Source: JALZKA01 sp963717635 (lineage in GTDB: Bacteria > Actinomycetota > Thermoleophilia > Solirubrobacterales > 70-9). Taken from it: a stretch of 64,000 nucleotides of DNA. The position numbers and the translations under genes were made by a program. Within the stretch, counting starts at the first letter, position 1; each line of letters opens with the position of its first letter. The DNA is taken from NCBI GenBank assembly GCA_963717635.1, contig OY970347.1, positions 2,418,001 through 2,482,000 on the forward strand. Direction: 5' to 3'. Positions 25,446 to 33,922 of this stretch are shown here, in pieces. Below the pieces are notes generated by a model, which was not told where the DNA came from, did no database searches, and saw only the letters and a list, made by a program, of their open reading frames with translations.

Positions 25446-25484
25446 CTACCGGCACATGCTTGTTTCGCGGCTTACGCCGCTCAT
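25446..25484 (-). repeat. Mini-ORF repeat, 12 codons, antisense to its neighbours
   Basis: Reads MSGVSRETSMCR on the minus strand. It differs from the plus-strand copy at 49216-49254 (MSGASRETRMCR) in only two residues and contains the hairpin GCGGC-GTAA-GCCGC with a GNRA-type loop. Here it lies between the end of potC and the sigma factor gene, both on the plus strand, so it cannot act as a leader for either. This copy argues for a mobile palindromic element or a 3'-end structure rather than a coupling peptide. Confidence 0.5.
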
Positions 25485-25516
25485 CGACCATTTCCGCGCT
25501 GCGATACTCAAGCGCG

Positions 25517-26287
25517 ATGAGCGACGGACCGGCCCCCGGCGCCGGGGAGCGCCTAGCGGATGAGCGGCTGCTCCTGGAGCGCTACCACCAGACGCGGGAT
25601 CAGGCGGTGCGTGAGGAGCTGGTCGAGCGCTTTCTTCCGCTGGCGCGCAGCCTCGCGAATCGCTACACCGGCGGTCCCGAGCCGACCGAGGATCTGCACC
25701 AGGTTGCGAGCCTCGGGCTGGTCAAGGCGATCGAGGGCTTCGACCCGGGCCTCGGCTACACGTTCGCGGGCTACGCGGCGCCGACGATCCTGGGCGAGCT
25801 GAAGCGCCACTTCCGTGACCGCGGCCGCCAGGTGCACCTGCCGCGCGGCCTGCAGGAGCGGATCTCCGATATCGAAAGGGCCGTGGACATCCTGCCGACG
25901 AAGCTGGGCCGAGCACCCTCCGCGGCTGACGTCGCCGAGCACACCGGTCTCGACCTCGAGGAGGTCCTGGAGGCCATGGAGGCGGCGAGCGCGCGGCGCC
26001 CCTACTCGCTCGACGCCACCGTGGGGCCCGACCAGGATGCCGCGATGCTGGTCGACACGATCGGCGCCGTGGATCCGGCGTTTCAGACCGTCGAATACGG
26101 CGAGGCGATCGCTCGCACACTTGAGCTTCTTCCCGAGCGCGAGCGGTTGATCCTCAACCTGCGATTCGTCGAGGACCTGACTCAATCGGAGATCGCGGAG
26201 CGCGTCGGGATCTCCCAGATGCACGTTTCGCGCCTCCTGCGCCGGGCGCTGGACGCCGTCCGGGAGCAGGTCCCGGAGGCCGAGTAA
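25517..26287 (+). CDS. SigB/SigF-type alternative sigma factor
   Basis: Group 3 sigma-70 factor of 256 residues. Region 2 contains DLHQVASLGLVKAIEGFDP and YAAPTILGELKRHFRD, typical of SigB/SigF; region 3 follows at about residues 110-165; region 4 has LPERERLILNLRFVEDLTQS and a helix-turn-helix (IAERVGISQMHVSRLLRRAL). The start MSDGPAPG fits best although the frame is open upstream. It is convergent with genes for an anti-sigma kinase and an antagonist; stops of the two strands are adjacent. Probably controls a general stress regulon. Confidence 0.92.
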   Translation: MSDGPAPGAGERLADERLLLERYHQTRDQAVREELVERFLPLARSLANRYTGGPEPTEDLHQVASLGLVKAIEGFDPGLGYTFAGYAAPTILGELKRHFRDRGRQVHLPRGLQERISDIERAVDILPTKLGRAPSAADVAEHTGLDLEEVLEAMEAASARRPYSLDATVGPDQDAAMLVDTIGAVDPAFQTVEYGEAIARTLELLPERERLILNLRFVEDLTQSEIAERVGISQMHVSRLLRRALDAVREQVPEAE

Positions 26288-27109
26288 CTAGGGCTTGGCC
26301 TCCGGCGCAATCTCGATCTTCAGGTACTCGCGGGCGCCGTCGGACTCCACGTCGACCCGATCGGCAAGCTTCGTGATCGAGACGCCCAGGCCCGGAAGCT
26401 CCATCCGGTTGAGCATCCGGTTCGCGCCGCCCTGGACCAGTGGGCCGACCCGGACGCACAGGTTGGGCCCACACTCCTCGAGGCTGATGCCAACCCGGCT
26501 ATCGGCGAAGTCGGAGGCGTCGCCCGCCGCGATCGCGTCACCCAGCAGAACGCCGTCCGACATGCGATCCAGCGAGAAGCCAGCGCGGGTGGCGGCGATC
26601 GCGATCACGCGGGCGATGACGGGACGGGCCGAAGAGCCGGCGGTGATCGCCATCTCCGCCTCGCGCGGAGGCGCTGGGCGGTGGCGGACGTCTCCGTTGC
26701 CGTTGGTGTCTGCGAGCCGGACGCGCGCGACGAATGCGGTCCCGCCGTCGGCCGGGCTCGCGATCTCGAAGCTTTCGGCGACGGTTGCGATCAGTGGCAG
26801 GCCAAGCCGCAGCGAGCCCTCGGCCTCGGCCGGTCGAGGCCGAAACCCGACGCCCCAGTCTCGAACCCTCAACTCGACGGCGCCGTCGGTCACGACCGCG
26901 ATCACGTCGATCCGGCCTTCCTCGCCGTCCGGATAGGCGTGAACAACGGCGTTCATGCAAGCCTCGGTCGCGATCTGCTTGAGGTCCGCAAGGGGACCCT
27001 CCGCGATCGCGATGGCGTCGCCGAATCCCGCCAGCGCCTGGCGAACCAGGGCGAGGTTCTCAGCCCGGGCGGCGAGGCCGAGCCGAAGCTCGGTCGCCTG
27101 CGCGGTCAC
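26288..27109 (-). CDS. RsbW-like anti-sigma serine kinase with a degenerate second domain
   Basis: A 273-residue protein, nearly twice the usual length of RsbW. Residues 1-145 form a GHKL ATPase domain with N-box EACMNAVVHAYP and the G1 element RDWGVGF followed by LGLPLI. Residues 150-273 look like a second, decayed copy: DRMSDGVLLGDAIAAG aligns with the N-box region and LGVSITKLADRVDVE with the GLPLIATVAESFEI part, but Asn and the D-x-G-x-G are missing. It should hold the adjacent sigma factor inactive and phosphorylate the STAS partner. It overlaps the STAS gene by four bases. Confidence 0.85.
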   Translation of the reverse strand: MTAQATELRLGLAARAENLALVRQALAGFGDAIAIAEGPLADLKQIATEACMNAVVHAYPDGEEGRIDVIAVVTDGAVELRVRDWGVGFRPRPAEAEGSLRLGLPLIATVAESFEIASPADGGTAFVARVRLADTNGNGDVRHRPAPPREAEMAITAGSSARPVIARVIAIAATRAGFSLDRMSDGVLLGDAIAAGDASDFADSRVGISLEECGPNLCVRVGPLVQGGANRMLNRMELPGLGVSITKLADRVDVESDGAREYLKIEIAPEAKP

Positions 27110-27546
27110 GGTGACTCCTGGGCGTCCAGTGCCGCCAGAGCGGCCTCGCGCGTGGAGTGCACCGGGAGCTCGTCGGCCAACCCGGTTACCTCGAGCACCC
27201 GCCGGACCGGCTCGGCTTCGCCGCTGCAGGCGACGGCGAACCCACGATCGGATTCGAGCGCGCCGCGGCGCGCCTCCAGCAGCGCGCCCAGAATCGACGA
27301 ATCCACGAACGTCGCGCCACAGAGGTCGACCACGATCGCCTTGTTCTGAGCCGCTGCCCCCTCCAGGGCTTCTCGCACACGGGGAGCCGTTCCCAGATCA
27401 TGCTCTCCGGTCAGCACCACGACCTCGACGCGGTCGCCGACCGACTCGTTGCGTACCTCTCCGACCACGTCCACGGAGCGCGGAGCATATCCGGGTTGCA
27501 CGGCGACCCATTCGCGTTTGTGGCTGCGGCGCCCGAGCCGGATCAC
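27106..27546 (-). CDS. STAS-domain anti-sigma factor antagonist
   Basis: A 146-residue RsbV/SpoIIAA-type protein. The phosphorylation site is in VDLCGATFVDSSILGALLEA, with Ser in DSS near residue 83. The N-terminal 40 residues are an extension without clear family match, and one of the internal GTG codons could be the true start. Its stop overlaps the anti-sigma kinase start as ATGA, so kinase and antagonist are co-translated. Together with the convergent sigma factor this is a full partner-switching module. Confidence 0.88.
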   Translation of the reverse strand: MIRLGRRSHKREWVAVQPGYAPRSVDVVGEVRNESVGDRVEVVVLTGEHDLGTAPRVREALEGAAAQNKAIVVDLCGATFVDSSILGALLEARRGALESDRGFAVACSGEAEPVRRVLEVTGLADELPVHSTREAALAALDAQESP

Positions 27547-27607
27547 GAGGGATGAGTACCCGGTACGGGCGTCTCACTAAACGCGAGTGTCGAATCCGGC
27601 GCGCGAA

Positions 27608-27643
27608 CGTTGTACGGGACGGACGTCTTGGCGGCGCTACGAT
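27608..27643 (+). promoter_or_regulatory. CGTTGTACGG motif and promoter of the aldehyde dehydrogenase genes
   Basis: CGTTGTACGGGACG (27608-27621) matches 13 of 14 bases of the site in the aminotransferase promoter (21191-21204, opposite strand). It lies 29 bases before the ATG, with a possible -10 TACGAT at 27638-27643. GTACC-C-GGTAC, a short inverted repeat, occurs about 50 bases further upstream. The shared motif suggests common regulation. Confidence 0.4.
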
Positions 27644-27649
27644 CGCGCT

Positions 27650-29119
27650 ATGGCGCCGGTCGAGTTGGATCTGCTGATCAACGGAGAACGCGTCGCCGGC
27701 CAGGGCGCGATGATCGAGGTCGAGAACCCGTTCACCGAGGAGCCGGTCGCGTCGGTCAACAGCGCCTCTTCGGAGCAGCTCGATGCTGCGATCGCCGCGG
27801 CGCGCGAGGCCTTCCCCGGCTGGGAGCGCACGCCCGCCGTCGAGCGCGCCGAGCTGCTGCACGAGGTCGCGAACCGGCTGCGTGGGCGCACCGACGAGCT
27901 GGCCGGGCTGATGAGCTCGGAGGGCGGTAAGCCGCGGAACGAGAACGCGGACGAGGTCGGCTGGACCGCCGCGGCGTTCGACTACTACGCCGAGATCGGC
28001 CGTGACTCGGCCGGGCGGGTGATCCCGTCGATCGAGTCCACGCAGCTCGCCCTAGTGCTCAAGGACGCACTCGGAGTGGTCGGCTGCATCGTCCCCTGGA
28101 ACTACCCGCTGCTGCTGCTGGCTTGGAAGCTCGCCCCCGCGCTGGCCGCCGGCAACGCGACCGTCTGCAAGCCGTCCGAGGTCACCCCGCTGTCCACCCT
28201 GGCAATCGCCTCGTGCTTCGACCACCTGCCGCAAGGCGTAGTCAACATCGTGGCGGGCGCCGGCGGGGTCGGCGGCGCGCTAGCGGCCGACGAACGGGTG
28301 GACGGCGTCGCCTTCACCGGGTCGGTCGAAACCGGCAAGAAGGTGGCGGCGGCATGCGCCGACCGGATGGCGAGGGTCAACCTCGAAATGGGCGGCAAGG
28401 ATCCCTTCATCGTCTGCTCGGACGTCGCCGGCGCGCTCGATGTTGCGGCTCGTGGCGGCGCCTGGGCGGCCTTCCTGAACGCCGGGCAGGTATGCACCTC
28501 GGCCGAGCGCTTCTACGTGATGAACGACGTCTACGACGACTACCTGCAGGCGTTCGTCGATCACACCTCCTCCCTGGTGGTCGGCGACCCCATGGACGCG
28601 TCGACGGACGTCGGCCCGATGGTCTCCGCGGCACAGCGCGAGAAGGTGGAGCGTCAGGTCGAAGCCGCGGTCGCGGCCGGCGCCGAGGTGGTGGCCGGCG
28701 GCGACCACGCCGGCCACGAACGCGGGCACTTCTTCGCGCCGACCGTAGTCACAGGCGCGCCGCCCGAGACCGATCTGCTGCGTGAGGAGACCTTCGGCCC
28801 GGTCGCGCCGATCGTCCCCGTGAAGTCCCTGGACGAGGCGATCGACCTGGCGAACGGCACCCGGTTCGGGCTCGGCGCGAACATCTACACGCAGGACCTG
28901 AAGACGATCCTCCGCTGCATGCGCGAGATCAAGTCGGGGACGGTCTGGTTCAACGACCCGCTGACCGACAACGACGCCGGCCCGTTCGGCGGCTTCAAGC
29001 AGTCGGGGCTGGGACGTGAGCTCGGCCGCGAGGGGCTGGAAGCCTTCCAGGAGACCAAGCACGTACACATCGAGAGCGAGATCGCAGCGAAGGACTGGTG
29101 GTACCCCTATGAGGCGTAG
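27650..29119 (+). CDS. NAD(P)-dependent aldehyde dehydrogenase
   Basis: Enzyme of 489 residues. Catalytic Cys is in NAGQVCTSAERFYV and the general-base Glu in NLEMGGKDPFIV; the cofactor region PWNYPLLLLAWKLAPALAAG and FTGSVETGKKVA are typical. The ATG at 27650 fits family N termini (LLINGERVAG); the frame is open upstream. In this setting it probably oxidises an aminoaldehyde or semialdehyde produced by the aminotransferase. A second aldehyde dehydrogenase follows in the same operon. Confidence 0.92.
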   Translation: MAPVELDLLINGERVAGQGAMIEVENPFTEEPVASVNSASSEQLDAAIAAAREAFPGWERTPAVERAELLHEVANRLRGRTDELAGLMSSEGGKPRNENADEVGWTAAAFDYYAEIGRDSAGRVIPSIESTQLALVLKDALGVVGCIVPWNYPLLLLAWKLAPALAAGNATVCKPSEVTPLSTLAIASCFDHLPQGVVNIVAGAGGVGGALAADERVDGVAFTGSVETGKKVAAACADRMARVNLEMGGKDPFIVCSDVAGALDVAARGGAWAAFLNAGQVCTSAERFYVMNDVYDDYLQAFVDHTSSLVVGDPMDASTDVGPMVSAAQREKVERQVEAAVAAGAEVVAGGDHAGHERGHFFAPTVVTGAPPETDLLREETFGPVAPIVPVKSLDEAIDLANGTRFGLGANIYTQDLKTILRCMREIKSGTVWFNDPLTDNDAGPFGGFKQSGLGRELGREGLEAFQETKHVHIESEIAAKDWWYPYEA

Positions 29120-29130
29120 TCCGAAGGACG

Positions 29131-29163
29131 AGCCGAATCCCGCCGTTGTTGAGGCGGCTAGAG
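29131..29163 (+). repeat. Junction repeat with SD-containing hairpin
   Basis: CCGCC-GTTGTTGA-GGCGG at 29140-29157 is identical to the palindromes at 6412-6429 and 7316-7333. Its 3' arm GGCGG lies six bases before the ATG of the second aldehyde dehydrogenase and would be the Shine-Dalgarno sequence. The LLRR frame runs into that gene without a stop. A different frame, starting ATG at 29109 inside the first gene, encodes 21 residues ending at 29174, so this copy does not preserve the double-overlap arrangement. Confidence 0.6.
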
Positions 29164-30636
29164 ATGGCAACTGAGACCGCAATGAGAACGCTGCGGAACT
29201 TCGTCGGCGGGGGCTGGGTCGACGCCGCGGGCGCCGGCACGCTGGACGACGTGAACCCGGCAACCGGCGAGATCGCGGCCCTGGTCCCGCTCAGCGGCGA
29301 GGCCGATGTCGACGCCGCGGTGCGGGCGGCGCGCGAGGCCTTCCCGGGCTGGCGGTCGACCGCCCCGCAGAAGCGAGCCCGCGCGGTCATCGCCCTGCGC
29401 GAGGCGCTCTGGGCGAACCAGGAGCCAATCGCACGGCTGATCACCGAGGATATGGGCAAGACGCTCGGCGACGCCCGTGGCGAGATCCTGCGCGGGATCG
29501 AGTCGACCGAGGCGGCCTGCGGGATCCCGCACCTGCTGAAGGGCGAGAACCTCGAGGGCGTCGCGGGCGGGGTCGACGTGGAAATGGTGCGCCAGCCCGT
29601 CGGCGTCGTCGCTGCGATCACGCCGTTCAACTTCCCGGCGATGATCCCGCTGTGGTTCCTGCCCTACGCGATCGCGTGCGGGAACACGTTCATCCTGAAG
29701 CCGTCCGAGCGCGATCCCCGTCCCTCCGAGCTGATCTTCGAGCTGATCGAGGGAATCGACGAGATTCCCTCTGGGGTGTGCAACCTCGTCCACGGCGCCC
29801 ACGACGCGGTCAACGGGCTGCTCGACCACGTCGGGGTCGATGCGATCTCGTTCGTCGGGCAGGCCTCGACGGCGCGCTACATCGCCGAGCGCTCGGCCGC
29901 GACCGGCAAGCGCTGCCAGGCGCTGGGCGGTGCGAAGAACTCCCTGATCGTGATGCCGGACGCGGACCTCGAGACCTCGGTGCCCGCGATCATGAGCAGC
30001 GCGTTCGGCGCCGCCGGGCAGCGCTGCCTGGCGGGATCGGTGGCGGTCGTCGTGGGAGACTCGGATCGCCACGACGAGGTCGTCGCGGCGCTGCGCGGGG
30101 CAGCGCTCGGCCTTGGCGTCGGCCCGGGCGACGCCGAGGGCGTCGAGGTCTGCCCGCTGGTCGGCCCGGAGGCGCGCGAGCGCGTGGTCGGTGCGATTGA
30201 GCGGGCTGCCGGAGAGGGCGCTGAGGTGGTGCTCGACGGGCGCGACGGCTCAGACGCCGGCCCCGGCGGCACCCTGATCGGCCCGACGATCGTCGAGGCG
30301 CCCGACCCCGAATCCGAGATCGCGCGCGACGAGCTGTTCGGCCCGCTGTTGACGATCGTCCGCGCCGCGGACCTCGGCCAGGCACTCGCGTTCGTCAACG
30401 GGTCGCGCTACGGCAACGCCGGCTCGATCTTCACCACCTCCGGCGAGGCCGCGCGCCGCTACCGGTTCGAGGTCGAGGCCGGGATGCTCGGCGTCAACGT
30501 CGGGGTCGCAGCACCCGTGGCGTGGTTCCCGTTCTCCGGCTGGAAGGACTCGATCGACGGTGACCTGCACGCGAACGGCGGCGACGCGGTCGAGTTCTAT
30601 ACCCGCAAAAAGGTCGTCACCTCGCGGTGGAGCTGA
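29164..30636 (+). CDS. mmsA: Methylmalonate/malonate-semialdehyde dehydrogenase-like protein
   Basis: Aldehyde dehydrogenase of 490 residues of the CoA-acylating MmsA group. PFNFPAMIPLWFLPYAIACG and LKPSERDP, then ALGGAKNSLIVMPDADLE and catalytic Cys in AAGQRCLAGS, are all characteristic; GAKN replaces the GGK-P with general-base Glu of ordinary aldehyde dehydrogenases. It would convert malonate or methylmalonate semialdehyde to acetyl- or propionyl-CoA, the product expected from beta-alanine transamination. A TTG-started version from 29146 is possible. Confidence 0.9.
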   Translation: MATETAMRTLRNFVGGGWVDAAGAGTLDDVNPATGEIAALVPLSGEADVDAAVRAAREAFPGWRSTAPQKRARAVIALREALWANQEPIARLITEDMGKTLGDARGEILRGIESTEAACGIPHLLKGENLEGVAGGVDVEMVRQPVGVVAAITPFNFPAMIPLWFLPYAIACGNTFILKPSERDPRPSELIFELIEGIDEIPSGVCNLVHGAHDAVNGLLDHVGVDAISFVGQASTARYIAERSAATGKRCQALGGAKNSLIVMPDADLETSVPAIMSSAFGAAGQRCLAGSVAVVVGDSDRHDEVVAALRGAALGLGVGPGDAEGVEVCPLVGPEARERVVGAIERAAGEGAEVVLDGRDGSDAGPGGTLIGPTIVEAPDPESEIARDELFGPLLTIVRAADLGQALAFVNGSRYGNAGSIFTTSGEAARRYRFEVEAGMLGVNVGVAAPVAWFPFSGWKDSIDGDLHANGGDAVEFYTRKKVVTSRWS

Positions 30637-30637
30637 G

Positions 30638-32227
30638 TTGACGGTCGCCGAGCAGCTCGGCGAGCTCGGCCTGCCGCGCACCGTCGCCGAGCTTGCAACC
30701 CGGGACTGGGACGCCGTGGTCGTCGGCGGCGGCCACAATGGGCTGACCGCAGCCGCGTACCTGGCGCGCGCCGGGCAGAGCGTCCTCGTGCTCGAGCGGC
30801 GTGAACGGGTCGGCGGCGCGGCCACGCTCGAGCGCCCGTTCTCGGACCAGCGTTACATCGTCAGCCCGTGCGCCTACGTCGCCGGCCTGCTGGACCCGCT
30901 GGTGATCTCGGAGCTCGGATTGCGCGAGCGCGGGGTCTCGATCCGCATCGCCGACCCCGCTCTGTTCATCCCCTTCGAGGACGGCACGGCGTTCGTCGAC
31001 TGGAGTGACTGGGAGCGAACGGTCGCGGGAATGCGGGAGTTGGGGATCTCCGACGCTGACATCCAGGGCTATCACGACTACTCAGAGCGCTTCGACCGCT
31101 GCCGACGCCTGCTCCGCAAGGGCGAGCGCGACACCTGGGTGGGTGACTCGCCGTCGCGGGCCGAGATCGAGGAGCTGCTCGGCGGCGAGCAGGAGCTGAT
31201 CGACATCCTGTTCAACGCCTCGATCGCCGATGTCCTCGACGACTGCGTCTCCGACCAGCGGATCAAGGACGCGCTCTACGGGCAGGGACTGATCGCGGCC
31301 TGGGGCGGCCCTCGCACGCCCGGCACCGCCGCCATCCACCTCATGCACCACATGGGCGAGCTCGACGGTGCGCCCGGCGCCTGGGGCTACGTGCAGGGCG
31401 GCCTGGGGATGATCAGCTTCGCTATCGCCGACGCGGCGCTCGAGGCCGGGGCCGAGATCGGGTGCGGCGTGCCGGTCGCTGGGATCACTCCCGGCGAGGG
31501 CGTCGAACTGGAGGACGGCACGCGGATCAGGTCGCGTTCGGTGATCTCGAACGCGGATCCGAAGGTCGCGCTGCGGCTGCTCGATGGCGCCGGGGTCCCG
31601 AGCGAGTTTCGGGAGCGCCTGCGCGCGTGGAAGGTGCGAAGCCCCGTGCTCAAGCTGAACGCCGCGCTCTCCGAGTTGCCGCGCTGGACGGCGACCGACG
31701 GCGAGACCTGGCCGGTGGCGGGCACGGTCAACTGCCGGGAGTCCCTCGACGACGCCCAGGCTGCGTTCGAAGCAGCCGAGCGCGGCAAGCTGAGCGTCGG
31801 CTTCACCGAGATCTACTCGCAGACGGCGGCCGACCCGTCGGTCGCGCCGCCCGGCCGCCACGTGATCAGCGTCTTTTCGCAGTACGCGCCGGCCGGTGCC
31901 GAGATCGCGGCGTGGGACGCCGGCCTCCGGGACGAGGCCGCCGACCAAGTCTTCAGCCTGATCGAGCGCTACGCGCCCGGATTCCGCGAGCAGGTGCTGG
32001 AGCATGAGGTGCTGGGGCCGCCCGACATCGAGGAGCGGATCGGGCTCACCGGAGGCTGCATCTTCCAGGGCGAATGCTTCCCGGACCAGATGTGGGACCG
32101 GCGCCTGACCAGCCGTACTCCGGTGGAGGGCTTCTACCTTTGCGGCGCCGCGACGCACCCGGGCGGCAGCGTGATCGGCCTGAACGGGCGGAACGCGGCG
32201 CTGGCGCTGCTTGCGGATCAGGGCTGA
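30638..32227 (+). CDS. FAD-dependent oxidoreductase, PYROXD2/phytoene-desaturase-like
   Basis: A 529-residue paralogue of the protein at 14046-15728. The Rossmann motif AVVVGGGHNGLTAAAYLARAG is near residue 26 and the C-terminal FAD motif GFYLCGAATHPGGSVIGLNG near residue 500. The TTG start directly after the MmsA stop has GGTGGAG upstream. Co-transcription with two aldehyde dehydrogenases suggests it makes or removes an aldehyde, but the substrate is unknown. The end overlaps the convergent dinB gene by ten bases. Confidence 0.86.
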   Translation: MTVAEQLGELGLPRTVAELATRDWDAVVVGGGHNGLTAAAYLARAGQSVLVLERRERVGGAATLERPFSDQRYIVSPCAYVAGLLDPLVISELGLRERGVSIRIADPALFIPFEDGTAFVDWSDWERTVAGMRELGISDADIQGYHDYSERFDRCRRLLRKGERDTWVGDSPSRAEIEELLGGEQELIDILFNASIADVLDDCVSDQRIKDALYGQGLIAAWGGPRTPGTAAIHLMHHMGELDGAPGAWGYVQGGLGMISFAIADAALEAGAEIGCGVPVAGITPGEGVELEDGTRIRSRSVISNADPKVALRLLDGAGVPSEFRERLRAWKVRSPVLKLNAALSELPRWTATDGETWPVAGTVNCRESLDDAQAAFEAAERGKLSVGFTEIYSQTAADPSVAPPGRHVISVFSQYAPAGAEIAAWDAGLRDEAADQVFSLIERYAPGFREQVLEHEVLGPPDIEERIGLTGGCIFQGECFPDQMWDRRLTSRTPVEGFYLCGAATHPGGSVIGLNGRNAALALLADQG

Positions 32228-33279
32228 GCGAGCAGCGTCGGCTCGGTTTCGGTCGCCGGAACCGGCTCGGCGAACCCGGCCACCCGCACCCCCAACAGGC
32301 GCACCGGCCGCTCGGGCACGTTGTCGCGCAGCAGCTGCAACGCCACGGCGGCGATCGTCTCGGGCGCGTTCGTCACCCGCTCGATGCTGCGCACGCGGGT
32401 ATAGGTCGAGAAGTCCTCGGTGCGGACCTTGATCCCGATCGTGCGGCCGGCCATGTCACGGTCGCGAAGCTGCTTGGCCAGGCGCTCGGCCTGCTCGGTG
32501 ACGATCTCCTCCATCCGGTGCAGGTCGCCGATGTCCTCGTCGAAGGTCGACTCGACCGAGCGCGACTTGGTCTCGCGGTCGGTCGAGACCGGCGAGTCGG
32601 AGCGGAAGTGCGCGCGCTCGTGCAGGGCCCGGCCGTGGTTCTCGCCAAAGCGCTCGATCAGGCCCGGGACGGTGCAGCGCTGGAGCTGGCCCAGGGTTTC
32701 GACCCCGTGGCCGCGCAGGCGTTCGGCGGTCTTCGGGCCGATGCCGGGGATCAGGCGCACGGGCTCGGACGCGAAGCGCTCGACCGCCTGCTCACGAGTC
32801 AGGACGACGAAGCCGCGCGGCTTCTCGGCGTCGGAGGCGACCTTGGCGACCAGCTTGTTCGGGCCGATCCCGACCGAGGCGTCGAGGTGGAGCTCGTCGC
32901 GGATCCGGCGGACGAGGTCGCTCATCCGGGAGACGGGGTCCTCGATCTCCGAGAGGTCGAGGTAGGTCTCATCCAGGGAGAGCGGCTCGAGCGGCACGTC
33001 GAGCTCGCCGATCAGTGACATCACCTTCCGGGACGTCTCGCGGTAATAGGTGAAGTCGGGCGGCAGCCAGTGTGCGTCCGGGCACATCCGGCGCGCGCGG
33101 GAAGCCGGCATCGCCGAGCCGACGCCGAACTTCCGCGCCTCGTACGAGGCCGTGGTGACGACCGCGCGCGGGCCGGTGCCGGAGACGACCACCGGCTTGC
33201 CGGCAAGCTCGGGATGGCGCAACAGCTCGACCGACACATAGAACGCGTCCATGTCAAGGTGGGCGATCGTCCGCGGCAC
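32218..33279 (-). CDS. dinB: DNA polymerase IV (Y family)
   Basis: Translesion polymerase of 353 residues, normal for the family. Motifs: IAHLDMDAFYVSVELLRHPE, SYEARKFGVGSAM with the steric-gate region, LEPLSLDETYLDLSE (catalytic Asp-Glu), ASVGIGPNKLVAKVASD, and the helix-hairpin-helix IPGIGPKTAERL. The GTG start at 33279 (M-PRTIAHLD) is chosen because the longer open frame upstream has no family match and runs across the divergent gene. No LexA box was recognised in the 90-base divergent gap. Confidence 0.95.
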   Translation of the reverse strand: MPRTIAHLDMDAFYVSVELLRHPELAGKPVVVSGTGPRAVVTTASYEARKFGVGSAMPASRARRMCPDAHWLPPDFTYYRETSRKVMSLIGELDVPLEPLSLDETYLDLSEIEDPVSRMSDLVRRIRDELHLDASVGIGPNKLVAKVASDAEKPRGFVVLTREQAVERFASEPVRLIPGIGPKTAERLRGHGVETLGQLQRCTVPGLIERFGENHGRALHERAHFRSDSPVSTDRETKSRSVESTFDEDIGDLHRMEEIVTEQAERLAKQLRDRDMAGRTIGIKVRTEDFSTYTRVRSIERVTNAPETIAAVALQLLRDNVPERPVRLLGVRVAGFAEPVPATETEPTLLAQP

Positions 33280-33369
33280 GATCCGATCGTACGCCTGCGC
33301 TCGGCGTCGGCTATGGTGATTTGGCGCTTGGTCCGAGGGGCCGGCAAACCTAGGGGAAAGGGGGCGCGC

Positions 33370-33903
33370 ATGCGCACCATCACGATTGTCACCGCGTCGG
33401 TCGCAACGGCGCTCGCCATCAGCAGCCTGGCCGGGGCCGGCGGCGCGGGGCCCTATGGCGAGGGGACCGGGGGCAGCACGGTTCAGCAGACCGCCACGAC
33501 CAACGGGCCCGTGCAGACGAGCTCGAAGCGCTTCAAGCCGATCAGGGGGGCCGCTCCGACCCTGCCGCAGGCCCCCCGCTTCCCGGAGGGGCTCTACTGG
33601 TTCGAGAGCGCGACGGTGACGGTGATGGTCGTTCTCAGGTCGGGCAAGGGTTCGCTGCGAGTGGTGGATGGCCCCGACGACACCGACCTCGAGGTTGGGG
33701 CCGTCGACGGCACCCGCATGTATCCGCGGTCGGTGCCGATCGCCGGCAGGGGCCCGCACACCGTCCAGTTCATCCTCCCGAACAGCGACTCGCCTGGGGA
33801 AATCGGCGCGATCTTTCCGCCCCAGGTCGAGTGGAAGCGCAAGGGCAAGAAGCCGCTGAAGGCGGCGACGGTCGTTACCTCGATCCAGGGCGAGGTCGAC
33901 TGA
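33370..33903 (+). CDS. Secreted protein of unknown function
   Basis: A 177-residue protein with a clear signal peptide (TITIVTASVATALAISSLAG, cleavage likely near residue 24). The mature part begins with a Gly/Thr/Gln-rich linker and continues with a beta-rich region, EGLYWFESATVTVMVVLRSG. I recognise no family. The start at 33370 has a purine-rich AGGGGAAAGGGGG upstream. It is divergent from dinB and convergent with the DAO-type oxidase gene. Confidence 0.78.
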   Translation: MRTITIVTASVATALAISSLAGAGGAGPYGEGTGGSTVQQTATTNGPVQTSSKRFKPIRGAAPTLPQAPRFPEGLYWFESATVTVMVVLRSGKGSLRVVDGPDDTDLEVGAVDGTRMYPRSVPIAGRGPHTVQFILPNSDSPGEIGAIFPPQVEWKRKGKKPLKAATVVTSIQGEVD

Positions 33904-33922
33904 CGCGGCGGTTCGGGCGCGC

